A stretch of 64,000 nucleotides of DNA from Cytobacillus sp. FSL H8-0458 (GTDB lineage: Bacteria; Bacillota; Bacilli; Bacillales; Cytobacillaceae). The position numbers were made by a program, and so were the translations under genes. This document shows positions 26,502 through 36,404 of the stretch, piece by piece. The notes beneath the pieces are model-generated. The model did not search any database. It saw nothing but the letters and a program-made list of their open reading frames with translations, and was not told the DNA's origin. The DNA lies in contig NZ_JBBOBR010000001.1 of assembly GCF_038002165.1 (NCBI RefSeq), positions 2,790,001 to 2,854,000 on the forward strand, read 5' to 3'. How positions within the stretch are numbered: the first letter of the stretch is position 1; every line of letters starts with the position of its first letter.

Positions 26502-28319
26502 TTAAGAAAGCAAGCTTTCCATTTCATTAAGCTTTTCTTCGAATACTTTGCAGGCATCTTCAATCGGCTTGCTGCTCGTCATATCCACACCGGCTTTCTT
26601 TAGCACTTCAATTGGGTAATCGGAGCTGCCGGATTTCAGGAATTCAATATATCTTTCAACTGCAGGCTGGCCTTCCTGAAGAATTTGCTTGCTTAATGCC
26701 GTAGCCGCACTGAAGCCTGTTGCATATTGATAAACATAATAATTATAGTAGAAATGCGGGATTCTGGACCATTCCAAGCCGATTTCCTCATCAATTAAGA
26801 TATCCTCATCCCCAAAATACTTCTTATTAAGTTCATAATATTCTTTAGTCAATGAATCAGCAGTTAAGGCTTCATTGTTTTGCGCCTTTTGATGAATGAG
26901 ATGTTCAAATTCGGCAAACATGGTCTGGCGGAAAACAGTGCCTCTAAAGCCTTCAAGATAGTGATTCAGCAGGTACAGCCGCTTCTTATCATCATCGATT
27001 GTTTTAAGCAGATAATCGTTTAAGAGGGCTTCATTACAAGTAGAAGCTACCTCTGCAACAAAAATAGAGTAGTTTCCATAAGGGTATGGCTGATATTTTC
27101 TTGTGTAGTAGCTGTGAACCGAATGCCCAAATTCATGAGCCAGAGTAAATAAGTTGTTCACATTGTCCTGCCAGTTCATTAGTATATAAGGGTTGGTGCC
27201 ATATGTTCCCGAAGAATAAGCGCCGCTTCTTTTGCCCTTATTCTCATGAACATCAACCCACCTATTTTCAAAACCCTCTTTTAAAATATTTAAATAGTCT
27301 TCACCAAGTGGCTTTAGTCCTTTTAAAATCAGATCTTTTGCCTCATTATAAGGGATCTCCATTTTAACTTCCTTCACCAAAGGAGTGTAGAGATCATACA
27401 TATGAAGCTCCTTAACCCCAAGAACCTTCTTGCGGAGTTTGACATAGCGATGCAGCAAATGCAGGTTATCGTTAATGGTATTGACCAGATTTTCGTAAAC
27501 ACTTTCAGGAATATTGTTCGCAGAAAGGGCAGCATGGCGCGCGGAGTCATAATTCCGGATCTTTGCGTTGAAATTATCTTTTTTTACGTTTCCGCTAAGA
27601 GTGCTTGCAAATGTATTGCGAAACTTCCCATAAGTCTCATATACAGCTTTGAAAGCATCATGTCGGACACGCTGCTCATCACTTTCTAGAAAACGGATGA
27701 AACGTCCATGTGTAATTTCGACTTCTTCCCCATTCTCATCTTTAATGGACGGAAACTCCAAATCTGCATTGTTCAGCATGCCAAATGTATTACTGGAAGC
27801 CCCAAGCACCTCGGAAGCCTGAGCAAGCAGGGATTCCTGCTCAGCAGATAATACATGAGGCCTTTGAAGATTAATTTCCTCCAGGGAATGTTTATACAAT
27901 TGCAGCTCGGTTTTTTCCTTTAAAAAGCCGGCAATCTTCTCTTCATCTTCAGCAAGCAGCTCAGGAACAACATAGGCAAGTGCACTTGCAGCTTCAGAAT
28001 ACAAACTTTTAATTTTGTCATCCATTCCCTGATAAAATGAATTTGTTGTATCCTGGTCATAACGCATATGGGCATATGTATAAAGCTTCCCAAGGCGTGA
28101 AAGTAGATGATCCTGGAACTGAAGCGCTGCATATAATGTTTCAGCACTTTCCCCGAGCCTGCCCTGATACTTTCCTGCATCAGGAATCAGCTTCTGTACT
28201 TCATTGTATTCCTTGTCCCACTCATCATCAGAAGGAAAAATATCCTCCAAACGCCAGGTATCTTCAGGTGAAATCTCGTTCCTTGCCGGCAGTTTCTTTA
28301 CAGTTGTTTCTTTAGCCAT
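26502..28319 (-). CDS. pepF: oligoendopeptidase F
   Basis: This 605-residue M3 family zinc metallopeptidase degrades peptides of roughly 7-17 residues in the cytoplasm. The zinc motif HEFGH is at residues 395-399, with the third ligand in VAEVASTCNE about 25 residues later. The N-terminal PepF lobe covers about 110-180. I chose the ATG at 28319, eight bases after GGAGG. In B. subtilis overproduced PepF inhibits sporulation initiation by cleaving Phr peptides. Confidence 0.95.
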   Translation of the reverse strand: MAKETTVKKLPARNEISPEDTWRLEDIFPSDDEWDKEYNEVQKLIPDAGKYQGRLGESAETLYAALQFQDHLLSRLGKLYTYAHMRYDQDTTNSFYQGMDDKIKSLYSEAASALAYVVPELLAEDEEKIAGFLKEKTELQLYKHSLEEINLQRPHVLSAEQESLLAQASEVLGASSNTFGMLNNADLEFPSIKDENGEEVEITHGRFIRFLESDEQRVRHDAFKAVYETYGKFRNTFASTLSGNVKKDNFNAKIRNYDSARHAALSANNIPESVYENLVNTINDNLHLLHRYVKLRKKVLGVKELHMYDLYTPLVKEVKMEIPYNEAKDLILKGLKPLGEDYLNILKEGFENRWVDVHENKGKRSGAYSSGTYGTNPYILMNWQDNVNNLFTLAHEFGHSVHSYYTRKYQPYPYGNYSIFVAEVASTCNEALLNDYLLKTIDDDKKRLYLLNHYLEGFRGTVFRQTMFAEFEHLIHQKAQNNEALTADSLTKEYYELNKKYFGDEDILIDEEIGLEWSRIPHFYYNYYVYQYATGFSAATALSKQILQEGQPAVERYIEFLKSGSSDYPIEVLKKAGVDMTSSKPIEDACKVFEEKLNEMESLLS

Positions 28320-28441
28320 ACATTCATCCTCCATTCAAAAGTCCCATTACACTATCTTCTCTTTGAAGAAAAAAATTCCTGCTTTTTAAAGAGCAAAAGT
28401 GGAAGTCTTTGATTATTTTATGTTAATTAAGTCTTTTTCAT

Positions 28442-29632
28442 TTATTTGCCCTGCAAAATCCTTTGAGAGAAGCGTCTATAAAAATCCTCCTCTATTTGGA
28501 TTATCCGGCAGTAATGATCAGGCTCACCGCTTAATGCGGTTTTTTTGTATAAACCTTTTTCTGCATGTTTAACAATGTTTAAGTTAATAAGGACATCAAG
28601 ATATTCTTTAATCGCATGAATTTCGGAGCCGGTTTGAACAAGTGGGATTGACCTGATTTTTATATCGTTATTTTTTACCCTCTTGCGAAAGGCTGCAATC
28701 ATTTGCGAAAGAGAGAACGGCCTTTCTTTGCCGACTATATCCATAAACAAATAACTCTGCCACTGTATAGGTGAGGTTTCAATAAATGGAGAATGACGGA
28801 CAGGCAGGCCAATTTCAGGCGGAAGAAACGCAGGAGCAATTGAGCAGGAGTATAAATCCTGAAGAAATTTATTTTTAATAGCACCACTATTTTGAGAAAG
28901 GGAATTCTTAATTTTCCGGACTTCTCTTTTCCAATCATCAATATTTATATTGTTTTTAAAATATGGACCAAATAATATATCTGCTTCTGCTTGGAAAATA
29001 GGTTTTACATCATAATGCGCGCAGGCATTTCTGACTGTGAGGGGCTGGATATGGTGGATATTGATAAAAGACTTTGTAGTGGGGCAAAAAGAAGGGATTA
29101 CCCAATGGCCTGAAACTGCTTGCCGAATAAATAGGTATTGGAAACCAGATAAAGAAATTTTTGTTTTGCCAATACGCTTAATACTTTTTCCTGCCAGTAT
29201 CCAAATTGGAACAATACCTGACTGAAAGTATGCTTCTGTCCGCTTTATAAATAACTCCTCAGAAATGCTTGAACATTGATATTCAAGAGCATAATGAACA
29301 CCTTCATAATGGACACCTATATCCGGCCGCTGTAATATTTCAGGATAATATGGTTCCAGAATTGGATTTAAACCTTTTTTCTTTAGCCATTGAAACAATA
29401 GCAACTTTCCTGAAATATGGTATTCTGATTCCCTTTCATACCTTTCCGGACATTCAGAACCCTTTCTGTGGCTGAAATGGGGGATTTTCTTCTTACCGAT
29501 TTTCATTATCACATTCTCTTTGCATTCCGGACAGTAAAAGTTGTGTTTTTCCCTGTACTGCTGTAAAGCCAGGATGCTGTGTGAACCTATAAGGCTTATT
29601 CGCACCCCATTCTCTGTTGAGGCAACTAACAA
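28442..29632 (-). CDS. coiA: competence protein CoiA
   Basis: This 396-residue protein is required for genetic transformation, with a predicted nuclease-like core. The N-terminus has a Cys-x2-Cys (Cys34, Cys37: YCPECKEN), then IPHFSHRKGSECPE, a likely zinc module. The region RPDIGVHYEGVHYALEYQCS (about 106-125) fits the PD-(D/E)xK-type active site. The start is a TTG eight bases after AAGGAG. It lies between pepF and mecA, as in B. subtilis. Confidence 0.92.
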   Translation of the reverse strand: MLVASTENGVRISLIGSHSILALQQYREKHNFYCPECKENVIMKIGKKKIPHFSHRKGSECPERYERESEYHISGKLLLFQWLKKKGLNPILEPYYPEILQRPDIGVHYEGVHYALEYQCSSISEELFIKRTEAYFQSGIVPIWILAGKSIKRIGKTKISLSGFQYLFIRQAVSGHWVIPSFCPTTKSFINIHHIQPLTVRNACAHYDVKPIFQAEADILFGPYFKNNINIDDWKREVRKIKNSLSQNSGAIKNKFLQDLYSCSIAPAFLPPEIGLPVRHSPFIETSPIQWQSYLFMDIVGKERPFSLSQMIAAFRKRVKNNDIKIRSIPLVQTGSEIHAIKEYLDVLINLNIVKHAEKGLYKKTALSGEPDHYCRIIQIEEDFYRRFSQRILQGK

Positions 29633-29750
29633 ATGACCATCTCCTTTCCTCCTTATTGTTCTATTTTTAAAGGCTAAATTCCTTTTTGTCTGACGAATCT
29701 CTTAAAGTTTTTTCCTATGCTCATTGCTGCTACGAAACAGTTCGCGTACC

Positions 29751-29783
29751 AAAAAGCCGATTTCAAAAATGAAATCGGCTTTT
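29751..29783 (-). terminator. terminator of mecA
   Basis: AAAGCCGATTTCA / TGAAATCGGCTTT stem with flanking T run on the minus strand. Confidence 0.9.
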
Positions 29784-29788
29784 CTTTA

Positions 29789-30454
29789 CTATTTAAAATG
29801 TTTTCTCAGACTTTCAAAAACATCATTTTCTATAATCAATTTACCATATTCCATTACACGGTGTATAGTTGTACTTGTTTCGTGCCCGTATTCAAGAAGA
29901 ATACTCAGCATGTTATCTATGTCATCCTCTTCAAAAAGCTCTTCAGGGAACTCTGCGAATAAATAATATTTCCCCTCAAAGGAATATAGTTTTGTGGTAA
30001 TGGAATCAAGAATTGACCGCTTTGATAATGAAATAATGTCTTCAAAATCTTTAAATGATAATAGGAACTCAAGATCTCCTTCATATCCGTTATCATTATC
30101 ATCATCAGATTTACGGAAATGATGATCAAGCATTTCCTCTATATGTTCATCCACAGGCAAATCTTTGACTTTTTCATCCGGGACAGGAAGTTCAAACTTT
30201 TGACCATCCTTTGATAGCTGAGCTTTTGTTACAAGAACCTCCAAACCCTTATCCAATGCTTGAACCTGGATCCATAAAGGGCCTTCCACAAGAAATTCTT
30301 CCTCCTGATGGACTTCATCCATCATTTCCCAAAAGAGTTCCTCACTCCGCTCACGATTGTACCAAATCTCTTCACGGTCAAAGCCTCTTTCTTCTATATC
30401 AAGATAAGAAATATAAAATTTAACGGTATGATCATTAATACGTTCGATTTCCAT
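29789..30454 (-). CDS. mecA: adaptor protein MecA
   Basis: This 221-residue ClpC adaptor targets ComK, and the associated ComS, to ClpCP proteolysis. The N-terminal substrate-binding domain (MEIERINDHTVKFYISYLDIEERGFDREE) is joined through an acidic linker to the C-terminal ClpC-binding domain (about 130-221). It sits directly upstream of coiA, which ComK controls in B. subtilis. Confidence 0.95.
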   Translation of the reverse strand: MEIERINDHTVKFYISYLDIEERGFDREEIWYNRERSEELFWEMMDEVHQEEEFLVEGPLWIQVQALDKGLEVLVTKAQLSKDGQKFELPVPDEKVKDLPVDEHIEEMLDHHFRKSDDDNDNGYEGDLEFLLSFKDFEDIISLSKRSILDSITTKLYSFEGKYYLFAEFPEELFEEDDIDNMLSILLEYGHETSTTIHRVMEYGKLIIENDVFESLRKHFK

Positions 30455-30751
30455 GCAGCAACTCTCCCTTCTGGCTATGATTGAAGGGACTAAATACCCC
30501 CAGCAGTCATGTGTTATCCATTTACCCGTTAATCAATTGGTTAATCCCCGATTAAAATGAAGGTAAAATGTATTTTGTACCTTGTACTTTTATTTTATGA
30601 CAAATTGAGCATAAAGGGAATTAAAAAGTCATATGTTTAAAAAAACCGTTAAATGCCTATATTGTCCCTGGTGATATATCTTACCTCATTTGGCTTAACT
30701 AAATATTCTCTTATTATATCCATTTTCCTTTTTCTTTTTCACATAATAGAC
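30455..30751. other. 297-bp intergenic region between mecA and the spx terminator
   Basis: No gene is visible. B. subtilis has yjbE here; it is absent. A near-perfect 16-bp palindrome, TTAATCAATTGGTTAA, lies at 30529-30544 about 75 bases upstream of mecA and could be an operator. Confidence 0.5.
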
Positions 30752-30788
30752 AAAAAGACCTTCTTCTGTTAACAGAACGAAGGCCTTT
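30752..30788 (-). terminator. terminator of spx
   Basis: Minus-strand stem GGCCTTCGTTCTGTTAACAG pairing back through AGAAGAAGGTC, followed by TTTTTG. Confidence 0.8.
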
Positions 30789-30816
30789 CAATTTTAAGTA
30801 TTAGTAAATGCATTTG

Positions 30817-31212
30817 TTAATTAACCATGCGCTGTGCTTCACGCAGTTGGTAAGTACGGACTTTCCTTGGAAGGAAACGTCTGATTTCGTCCTCATTATA
30901 TCCAACCTGCAAACGTTTTTCATCAAGAATGATTGGACGGCGAAGCAGCCCCGGGTTTTCCTTGATTAGCTCAAATAAATCTTGGAGAGGCATTGATTCA
31001 AGGTTTACATCAAGCTTTTGAAATGTCTTAGAGCGAGTTGAAATAATTTCATCTGTTCCATCTTCAGTCATTCGAAGAATTTCTTTAATTTCATCAATTG
31101 ATAACGGTTCTGAAAAGATATTTCGTTCTTTATAGGCAATTTCATGCTCTTCCAACCATGATTTAGCTTTCCTGCAGGATGTACAACTTGGTGAAGTGTA
31201 TAATGTGACCAT
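30817..31212 (-). CDS. spx: transcriptional regulator Spx
   Basis: This 131-residue ArsC-fold protein binds the RNA polymerase alpha C-terminal domain and activates the thiol-stress regulon. The redox switch Cys10-x2-Cys13 ([11 protein letters not shown]) is present, as is [20 protein letters not shown]. The C-terminus ends AQRMVN, suited to ClpXP degradation with SpxH. spx and yjbC are separate here, with a terminator after yjbC on the same strand. Confidence 0.96.
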   Translation of the reverse strand: MVTLYTSPSCTSCRKAKSWLEEHEIAYKERNIFSEPLSIDEIKEILRMTEDGTDEIISTRSKTFQKLDVNLESMPLQDLFELIKENPGLLRRPIILDEKRLQVGYNEDEIRRFLPRKVRTYQLREAQRMVN

Positions 31213-31645
31213 TTTACAAATTCACACTCCTTAAATTTAGACATATATGAAACTATCAGAGATTATATTTGTTTAATCAAATATTTCTAGAGTCTTCTAG
31301 ATTAAAATAACTTTAATCAAGGAATTTATATTATTAATTATACACCAAACAATATCTATTTGGTATAACTTTTTATAAATATGAAAAAAGTATTAAACAT
31401 TCATTAAACAAATGGATTAAGAATTAGAATCTACTTAATAAGACGAATGAACAAGCAAAAAGTTTCATTTTTTTATATGTTTTTTGTTATAATTCTTTCC
31501 ATAAAGTTTCTTAAGCCTTAGCCTAAGGGAATTTTATGTATGAGTTTTTTTAAGTGTATCCTAAATTATTCTTTATATACCCTTGTTAATTTTTTAATAA
31601 ACCAAAATACTTATAAATATTTTCTCAATTAATTAATGAAAATGA
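31213..31645. other. 433-bp AT-rich upstream region of spx
   Basis: No gene is visible. It carries an inverted repeat TTATACACCAAA (31338-31349) / TTTGGTATAA (31359-31368), and on the minus strand TTGTTT-N16-TATAAA could be an spx promoter. A small CCTTAG-C-CTAAGG palindrome lies near 31516. Confidence 0.45.
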
Positions 31646-31679
31646 AAACACAGCCATTTACAAAAATGGCTGTGTTTTT
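31646..31679 (-). terminator. terminator of yjbC
   Basis: AACACAGCCAT / ATGGCTGTGTT stem with T runs on both strands. Confidence 0.88.
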
Positions 31680-31687
31680 CCAATTTC

Positions 31688-32263
31688 TTATAAATCCTCT
31701 AAGACATCCGATCCATTTTTATTCTCTTCATAAGTTAGAACCTCTTCTACAGGCTGATATGACTTTCCATAAAAATGCGAATCCTTATAAGTGTGAATCA
31801 TTTCATAGGTTTTCTTCATGGCTTCATAAATCATTTCTTCACTTTCGTTCTCAGGGGACCAATATAGAATTTCCATTGTATTGATTTCATTGGTCGCAAG
31901 AGACCGGCGGCTATACCCGATTGATTGGGCGTGCTCAAACCCTTCTCTTTTATAGAACTTGAGCCGTTTTTCAGTATCCGTGTCTTCATAATCAACCGGC
32001 TCAACTTCCAATATGATCGGTTTGCCTTTGGCTTTAAGCGTTTGAAGTAGTTTATGGCCAAGTCCCTGTCCTCTGGATTCCTTCGAAACAAACAGATAAT
32101 CAATAAAAACAAAGTTATCCAGTTCAACATACATAAGCACATGATGTAGACCTTCATCTTTATGATAAATATCTGACCTTTCCTTTAATAAGGTTTCCAT
32201 ATGTTCTCTTGATTTCATTTCTTCAATCGGGAAATATTGATTCAGTTTTTCATACCAATGCAT
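31688..32263 (-). CDS. yjbC: YjbC, GNAT family acetyltransferase
   Basis: This 191-residue protein has an acetyl-CoA-binding segment LFVSKESRGQGLGHKLLQTL (about 78-97) and FYKREGFEHA near residue 128. In B. subtilis yjbC is cotranscribed with spx in a stress operon and affects survival of salt and ethanol stress. The substrate is unknown. Confidence 0.9.
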   Translation of the reverse strand: MHWYEKLNQYFPIEEMKSREHMETLLKERSDIYHKDEGLHHVLMYVELDNFVFIDYLFVSKESRGQGLGHKLLQTLKAKGKPIILEVEPVDYEDTDTEKRLKFYKREGFEHAQSIGYSRRSLATNEINTMEILYWSPENESEEMIYEAMKKTYEMIHTYKDSHFYGKSYQPVEEVLTYEENKNGSDVLEDL

Positions 32264-32508
32264 GGATCTTCTCCTTTTTCGCCCGTAAACAACTTATTTT
32301 TTATAGGGCATGAATATTTATTCCAGCATGATAAGCTCCCAGCTTTCCTTTCCACTTACTTTTATACTTATGCTTGTATTGTTTTCCAATCAGTTAAAGT
32401 ATTTGTGGAATTTCCCCTTTTAATACTGGAAAATTTCGAATAAAATAAGATTAGGGATGTTTATACACTAATCACAGGAAACTGTGAAAAGAAAGATGGA
32501 GGTTTATC

Positions 32509-32697
32509 ATGGTTGGTTACATAACTGATTTAACAATAGTTGCACTGCTCATAATTGGATTTACTGCCTTATTAGGTGTACTGACTAATGGTATTGGAGA
32601 AAAAGTATTTGGCGGTAAAAATAAATCCGAATTCGTGGATCAATCTGCAAGGGTACAGACTGGATGGAAAAGCGTAGGCGGAAAGAAAAAGCAGTAG
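32509..32697 (+). CDS. small membrane protein (62 aa), unknown function
   Basis: This 62-residue protein has one N-terminal membrane helix (about 7-26) followed by a basic tail containing GEKVFGGKNKSEFVDQS and ending in GGKKKQ. A GGAGG site precedes the ATG. I do not recognise a family; size and form suggest a small membrane-anchored protein. It is divergent from yjbC. Confidence 0.65.
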   Translation: MVGYITDLTIVALLIIGFTALLGVLTNGIGEKVFGGKNKSEFVDQSARVQTGWKSVGGKKKQ

Positions 32698-32770
32698 CCT
32701 ATGCCTCTATACTATGATACCGCATTCAAGATTGGTGTCAAATGATATGTAGCTTAATTAATTGATAAAC

Positions 32771-32814
32771 AAAGCCAGAAGGAGGCCAAATAATTCGGTC
32801 TCCTTCTGGCTTTT
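32771..32814 (-). terminator. terminator of the 32813-34018 gene
   Basis: AAAGCCAGAAGGAG / CTCCTTCTGGCTTT long stem overlapping the stop codon. Confidence 0.85.
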
Positions 32815-34018
32815 ATGGTGTATAATCCACCCCTGGCGTATACGAATTACCCGCATTCCATAAAAGAAATTCATTAATTCCCTGTTCGTTCAATGCCTTT
32901 ATTTGAGCTTCAACCTCGGCTCTTCCATACTTCTTATAATTTCCGGCTCCTAAATAAGAGGCTGTAAAATCCTGAAGCCATGGTCTGGATACAGGAGGAC
33001 TATCCAACTCTCCCAACTTTCTATTCTCAAGTTTAGCATATTCAGAAACCAGCTTATAAGGTTCCAGATCCGGTTTGGCTATGCCAAAATAAGAAGTCCA
33101 GTGGCTTGGATAAATCATAGAAGAAATTACATCCACATGTTCTGAGATCTTAGAAAAATTTTGACCAATTCCCGGTGCCTCAGGAAGGGTCGCCGTGTAT
33201 CCAAAGATATCGACCGAAACCTTTACCCCATATGGCTCGAGCTGCTTCCTGGCATACTCGACAAAGTCAGTAACCGCACTTACACGCTTTTGTACATTTT
33301 CAATTTTAAGATTTTCGTATTCACCCATACTATATTTCAAGGAGCTATCACGGTGTTCAAACCCCTCAGGAAATCGGACATAATCAAATTGAATCTCCTG
33401 AAATCCCATTTTTGCAGCTTCGATTGCAATTCCAATATTGTAATCCCAAACTTCTTTTAAAAATGGATTTACAAATGATTCACCTCTGCCATTCTTCCAT
33501 ACAGTATTTCCTTCTTTATACGACCATTCAGGCTTTTTATTCGCTAGAACAGAATCCTTAAATACAACTACTCGTGCAATCGGATAAATTTGCTTTTCTT
33601 CCATGGTTTTCAAGATTTTTTTTGGATCCTTTATGTAAGGCTTGCCAATATCAGTATATGGTGATTTGTCTTCTGGAATATACGTCAGGTTGCCCCAATC
33701 GTCCTTAATATCAATTACCATCGCATTCAAATCGGTATCATCCATCATTTTCACTAATTTATTAAACTTTTCACCCCCTGCTGAATGTCCGGTAACATAT
33801 ATACCCCTTACAGCATCCGGATACTGAAAGTGATAGCCGGAATCAAATTGAAAACGGCTTATTTTTTCAGGAAGGGTTTTCACTAGTGAAACATGTTCCC
33901 TTTGAGGGTTTTGTCCTGATTCCTGATTTTCCTGTTCTTTTGCCTCACCTGGATCGGCTGACATGAATAAAGCTGATACTAACATTAAGGCAGCAGCTAA
34001 GTTTAATGTCTTGTTCAC
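32813..34018 (-). CDS. secreted putative glycoside hydrolase (DUF4015)
   Basis: This 401-residue protein has an N-terminal signal peptide (LAAALMLVSALFMSADPGEA), a short Gln/Glu-rich linker and a TIM-barrel-like catalytic domain of the DUF4015 putative glycoside hydrolase family. Typical segments are VRGIYVTGHSAGG, NAMVIDIKDDWGN, IQFDYVRFPEG and VDIFGYT. Asp/Glu residues in FDYVRFPE may be catalytic. The substrate is unknown; cell-wall or exopolysaccharide action is inference. The start appears to be GTG after GGGGG. Confidence 0.85.
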   Translation of the reverse strand: MNKTLNLAAALMLVSALFMSADPGEAKEQENQESGQNPQREHVSLVKTLPEKISRFQFDSGYHFQYPDAVRGIYVTGHSAGGEKFNKLVKMMDDTDLNAMVIDIKDDWGNLTYIPEDKSPYTDIGKPYIKDPKKILKTMEEKQIYPIARVVVFKDSVLANKKPEWSYKEGNTVWKNGRGESFVNPFLKEVWDYNIGIAIEAAKMGFQEIQFDYVRFPEGFEHRDSSLKYSMGEYENLKIENVQKRVSAVTDFVEYARKQLEPYGVKVSVDIFGYTATLPEAPGIGQNFSKISEHVDVISSMIYPSHWTSYFGIAKPDLEPYKLVSEYAKLENRKLGELDSPPVSRPWLQDFTASYLGAGNYKKYGRAEVEAQIKALNEQGINEFLLWNAGNSYTPGVDYTP

Positions 34019-34356
34019 ATGTTTTGCCCCCTTTTCTGAGTATTCTCTTTGTTACCTTAATTATAAATTTATTTCAAAGAATTAAGAACTATCTTTATAC
34101 TAAATTATCTTAATAAGTATTTTTTAAACCAATTTTATTAAAAACTATCAAATTTCTGTTTAAATACACAAATTGATGGAAAAAAATAAATAATTGAAAA
34201 TTCTAATAGTAATATTGCGGAAAATGATGTATTATATAGAAAAGTACACATTAGCGAATAAAAGTGTTAAAGAGAATTTCCACTCTCTGCATATTTGACT
34301 GGGCAATTTACATCTTGGTAATTCCTTTATAGCGAACATTTACTTTTCCAGGATGT
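34019..34356. other. 338-bp intergenic region, no gene seen
   Basis: AT-rich sequence between the glycoside-hydrolase start and the opp terminator; it contains that gene's promoter region. No conserved element is recognised. Confidence 0.5.
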
Positions 34357-34386
34357 AAAAAACGATCTCAGTCGAGATCGTTTTTT
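34357..34386 (-). terminator. terminator of opp operon
   Basis: AAAACGATCTC / GAGATCGTTTT stem followed by a T run on the minus strand. Confidence 0.92.
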
Positions 34387-34387
34387 G

Positions 34388-35323
34388 TTATTTGGCATAT
34401 TTAGCTTTTAATTCGTTATACTCTTTTTCAGAGCAATAAACAAAATGGCCAGTTGTTATTTCGCGCATTTCCAGCTTTTCATTGTCAGCGTAATTGTGAA
34501 CTGCCGGATCATAAGATTTCCTTCTGCGGGAACGTTCTGTTTCAGGATCTGGGAGCGGAATAGCTGACAGCAGGGATTGAGTATAAGGGTGCATAGGGTT
34601 ATTATATAAATCTTCAGCTGGTGCAAGTTCAACCAGTTTACCGAAGTACATAACACCAATACGGTCACTGATGTATTTTACCATAGATAAATCATGTGCG
34701 ATAAACAGGTATGTCAATCCTTTTTCACGCTGCAGTTTTTTCATAAGGTTTACTACCTGAGCCTGAATGGAAACGTCCAATGCTGAAATTGGCTCATCCG
34801 CAATAATGAAATCAGGATCAACCGCAAGGGCGCGGGCAATTCCGATACGCTGTCTCTGTCCTCCAGAGAATTCATGAGGGTAACGGTTAGCATGTTCTTT
34901 GTTCAGACCGACAGTGTCCAAAAGTTCGTAAACCCTCTCCATTCGTTCCTTTTTGCTTTTAGCCAAGCCGTGAATATCGATTCCTTCAGCAATAATATCG
35001 GCAACCGTCATACGCGGGTTTAAGGAAGCATAAGGATCCTGGAAGATCATCTGCATTTTACGGTTAAACTTTTTCAGTTCTTTTGCAGATTTTTTGCCGT
35101 GAACGTCTTCACCTTCAAAAAGTACCTGACCATCTGTTGCATCATATAATCTGATAATAGTTCGTCCAGTAGTTGATTTACCGCAGCCAGACTCACCAAC
35201 AAGTCCAAGGGTCTCTCCCTTATAAATATCAAAAGTAATCCCATCAACTGCTTTTACCATATTCGGACGGCCTACATTAAAATGCTGTTTTAAGTTTTTA
35301 ATTTCGAGCAATTTTTCTGCCAT
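34388..35323 (-). CDS. oppF: oligopeptide ABC transporter ATP-binding protein OppF
   Basis: This 311-residue ATPase of the Opp importer has Walker [10 protein letters not shown] (about 39-47), signature [14 protein letters not shown], Walker [10 protein letters not shown] and the C-terminal oligopeptide/dipeptide extension. Together with OppD it drives uptake of peptides bound by OppA. It is last in oppABCDF, two bases after oppD. Confidence 0.95.
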   Translation of the reverse strand: MAEKLLEIKNLKQHFNVGRPNMVKAVDGITFDIYKGETLGLVGESGCGKSTTGRTIIRLYDATDGQVLFEGEDVHGKKSAKELKKFNRKMQMIFQDPYASLNPRMTVADIIAEGIDIHGLAKSKKERMERVYELLDTVGLNKEHANRYPHEFSGGQRQRIGIARALAVDPDFIIADEPISALDVSIQAQVVNLMKKLQREKGLTYLFIAHDLSMVKYISDRIGVMYFGKLVELAPAEDLYNNPMHPYTQSLLSAIPLPDPETERSRRRKSYDPAVHNYADNEKLEMREITTGHFVYCSEKEYNELKAKYAK

Positions 35324-35325
35324 TC

Positions 35326-36393
35326 TTATTTTCCCTCCTTCACTAATACAGGCTTTTCAAAAGTGGAGGATAATTGGCGCATTCGTTTTTTGACTGCTTC
35401 CGGCGGCTCAACCTTTGGAGCATCCGGGTGAAGAAGCCATGTTTTTGCAAAATGTGTTTCTGAGATTTGGAACATCGGCGGCTCTTCTTCAAAATCAATT
35501 GCGAGTGCATATTGATTTCTTGCTGCAAACGCGTCTCCTTTTGGAGGATTCGTCAGATCCGGGGGCGTCCCTGGAATAGCAGCTAGTTCAGCTTTCTCAT
35601 CATTTTCTAAGCTTGGCATGGATGCAAGCAATCCCCATGTGTAAGGATGCCGCGGGTCATAGAATATTTCATCTACAGTACCCATTTCAACAATCTGGCC
35701 AGCATACATTACAGCTACCCGGTCCGCAACATTTGCTACAACACCGAGGTCATGCGTAATAAAGATAATGGAAGTATCCATTTTATTTTGCAGATCTTTC
35801 ATAAGCTCCAGTATTTGAGCCTGAATCGTAACGTCAAGTGCAGTTGTCGGCTCGTCAGCGATGAGAAGTTTTGGATTTGCTGCAAGTGCAATCGCAATCA
35901 TCGCACGCTGTCTCATACCGCCGGAGAATTCATGAGGATATTGATTTACCCTTTTCTCAGGCATCGGAATACCAACAAGTCTCAGTAATTCAATTGCTCT
36001 GTTTTTGGCATCAGTCTTAGACATATTCTGATGTTTAATCAGCACTTCCATTATCTGTGTTCCGACTCTCATCGTTGGATTCAATGATGTCATTGGGTCC
36101 TGGAAGATCATACTGATTTCTTTGCCGCGGATCTTTTCCATTTGTTTTTCTGTCTTGGGTACGATGTCGTCACCGCTTAGCAGGATTTGCCCTCCTGAAA
36201 TTCGGCCTGGCGGCATAGGTATTAGCTTCATAATTGACTGGGAAGTAACACTTTTGCCTGACCCAGATTCACCAACAATCGCAAGCGTCTCTCCCTTATG
36301 AAGGTCAAAGCTGACTCCACGGACTGCTTTTACTGTTCCTCCATATGTTTGGAATGAGACTTCTAAATTTTTTACTTCAAGTAATTTTTCCAT
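35326..36393 (-). CDS. oppD: oligopeptide ABC transporter ATP-binding protein OppD
   Basis: This 355-residue ATPase has Walker A GESGSGKS (about 40-47), signature [14 protein letters not shown], Walker [13 protein letters not shown] and a C-terminal extension with [18 protein letters not shown]. The usual Cys residues of this extension (iron-sulfur type in some OppD/DppD proteins) are missing here. Confidence 0.95.
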   Translation of the reverse strand: MEKLLEVKNLEVSFQTYGGTVKAVRGVSFDLHKGETLAIVGESGSGKSVTSQSIMKLIPMPPGRISGGQILLSGDDIVPKTEKQMEKIRGKEISMIFQDPMTSLNPTMRVGTQIMEVLIKHQNMSKTDAKNRAIELLRLVGIPMPEKRVNQYPHEFSGGMRQRAMIAIALAANPKLLIADEPTTALDVTIQAQILELMKDLQNKMDTSIIFITHDLGVVANVADRVAVMYAGQIVEMGTVDEIFYDPRHPYTWGLLASMPSLENDEKAELAAIPGTPPDLTNPPKGDAFAARNQYALAIDFEEEPPMFQISETHFAKTWLLHPDAPKVEPPEAVKKRMRQLSSTFEKPVLVKEGK

Positions 36394-36404
36394 GTTCTCA
36401 CTCC

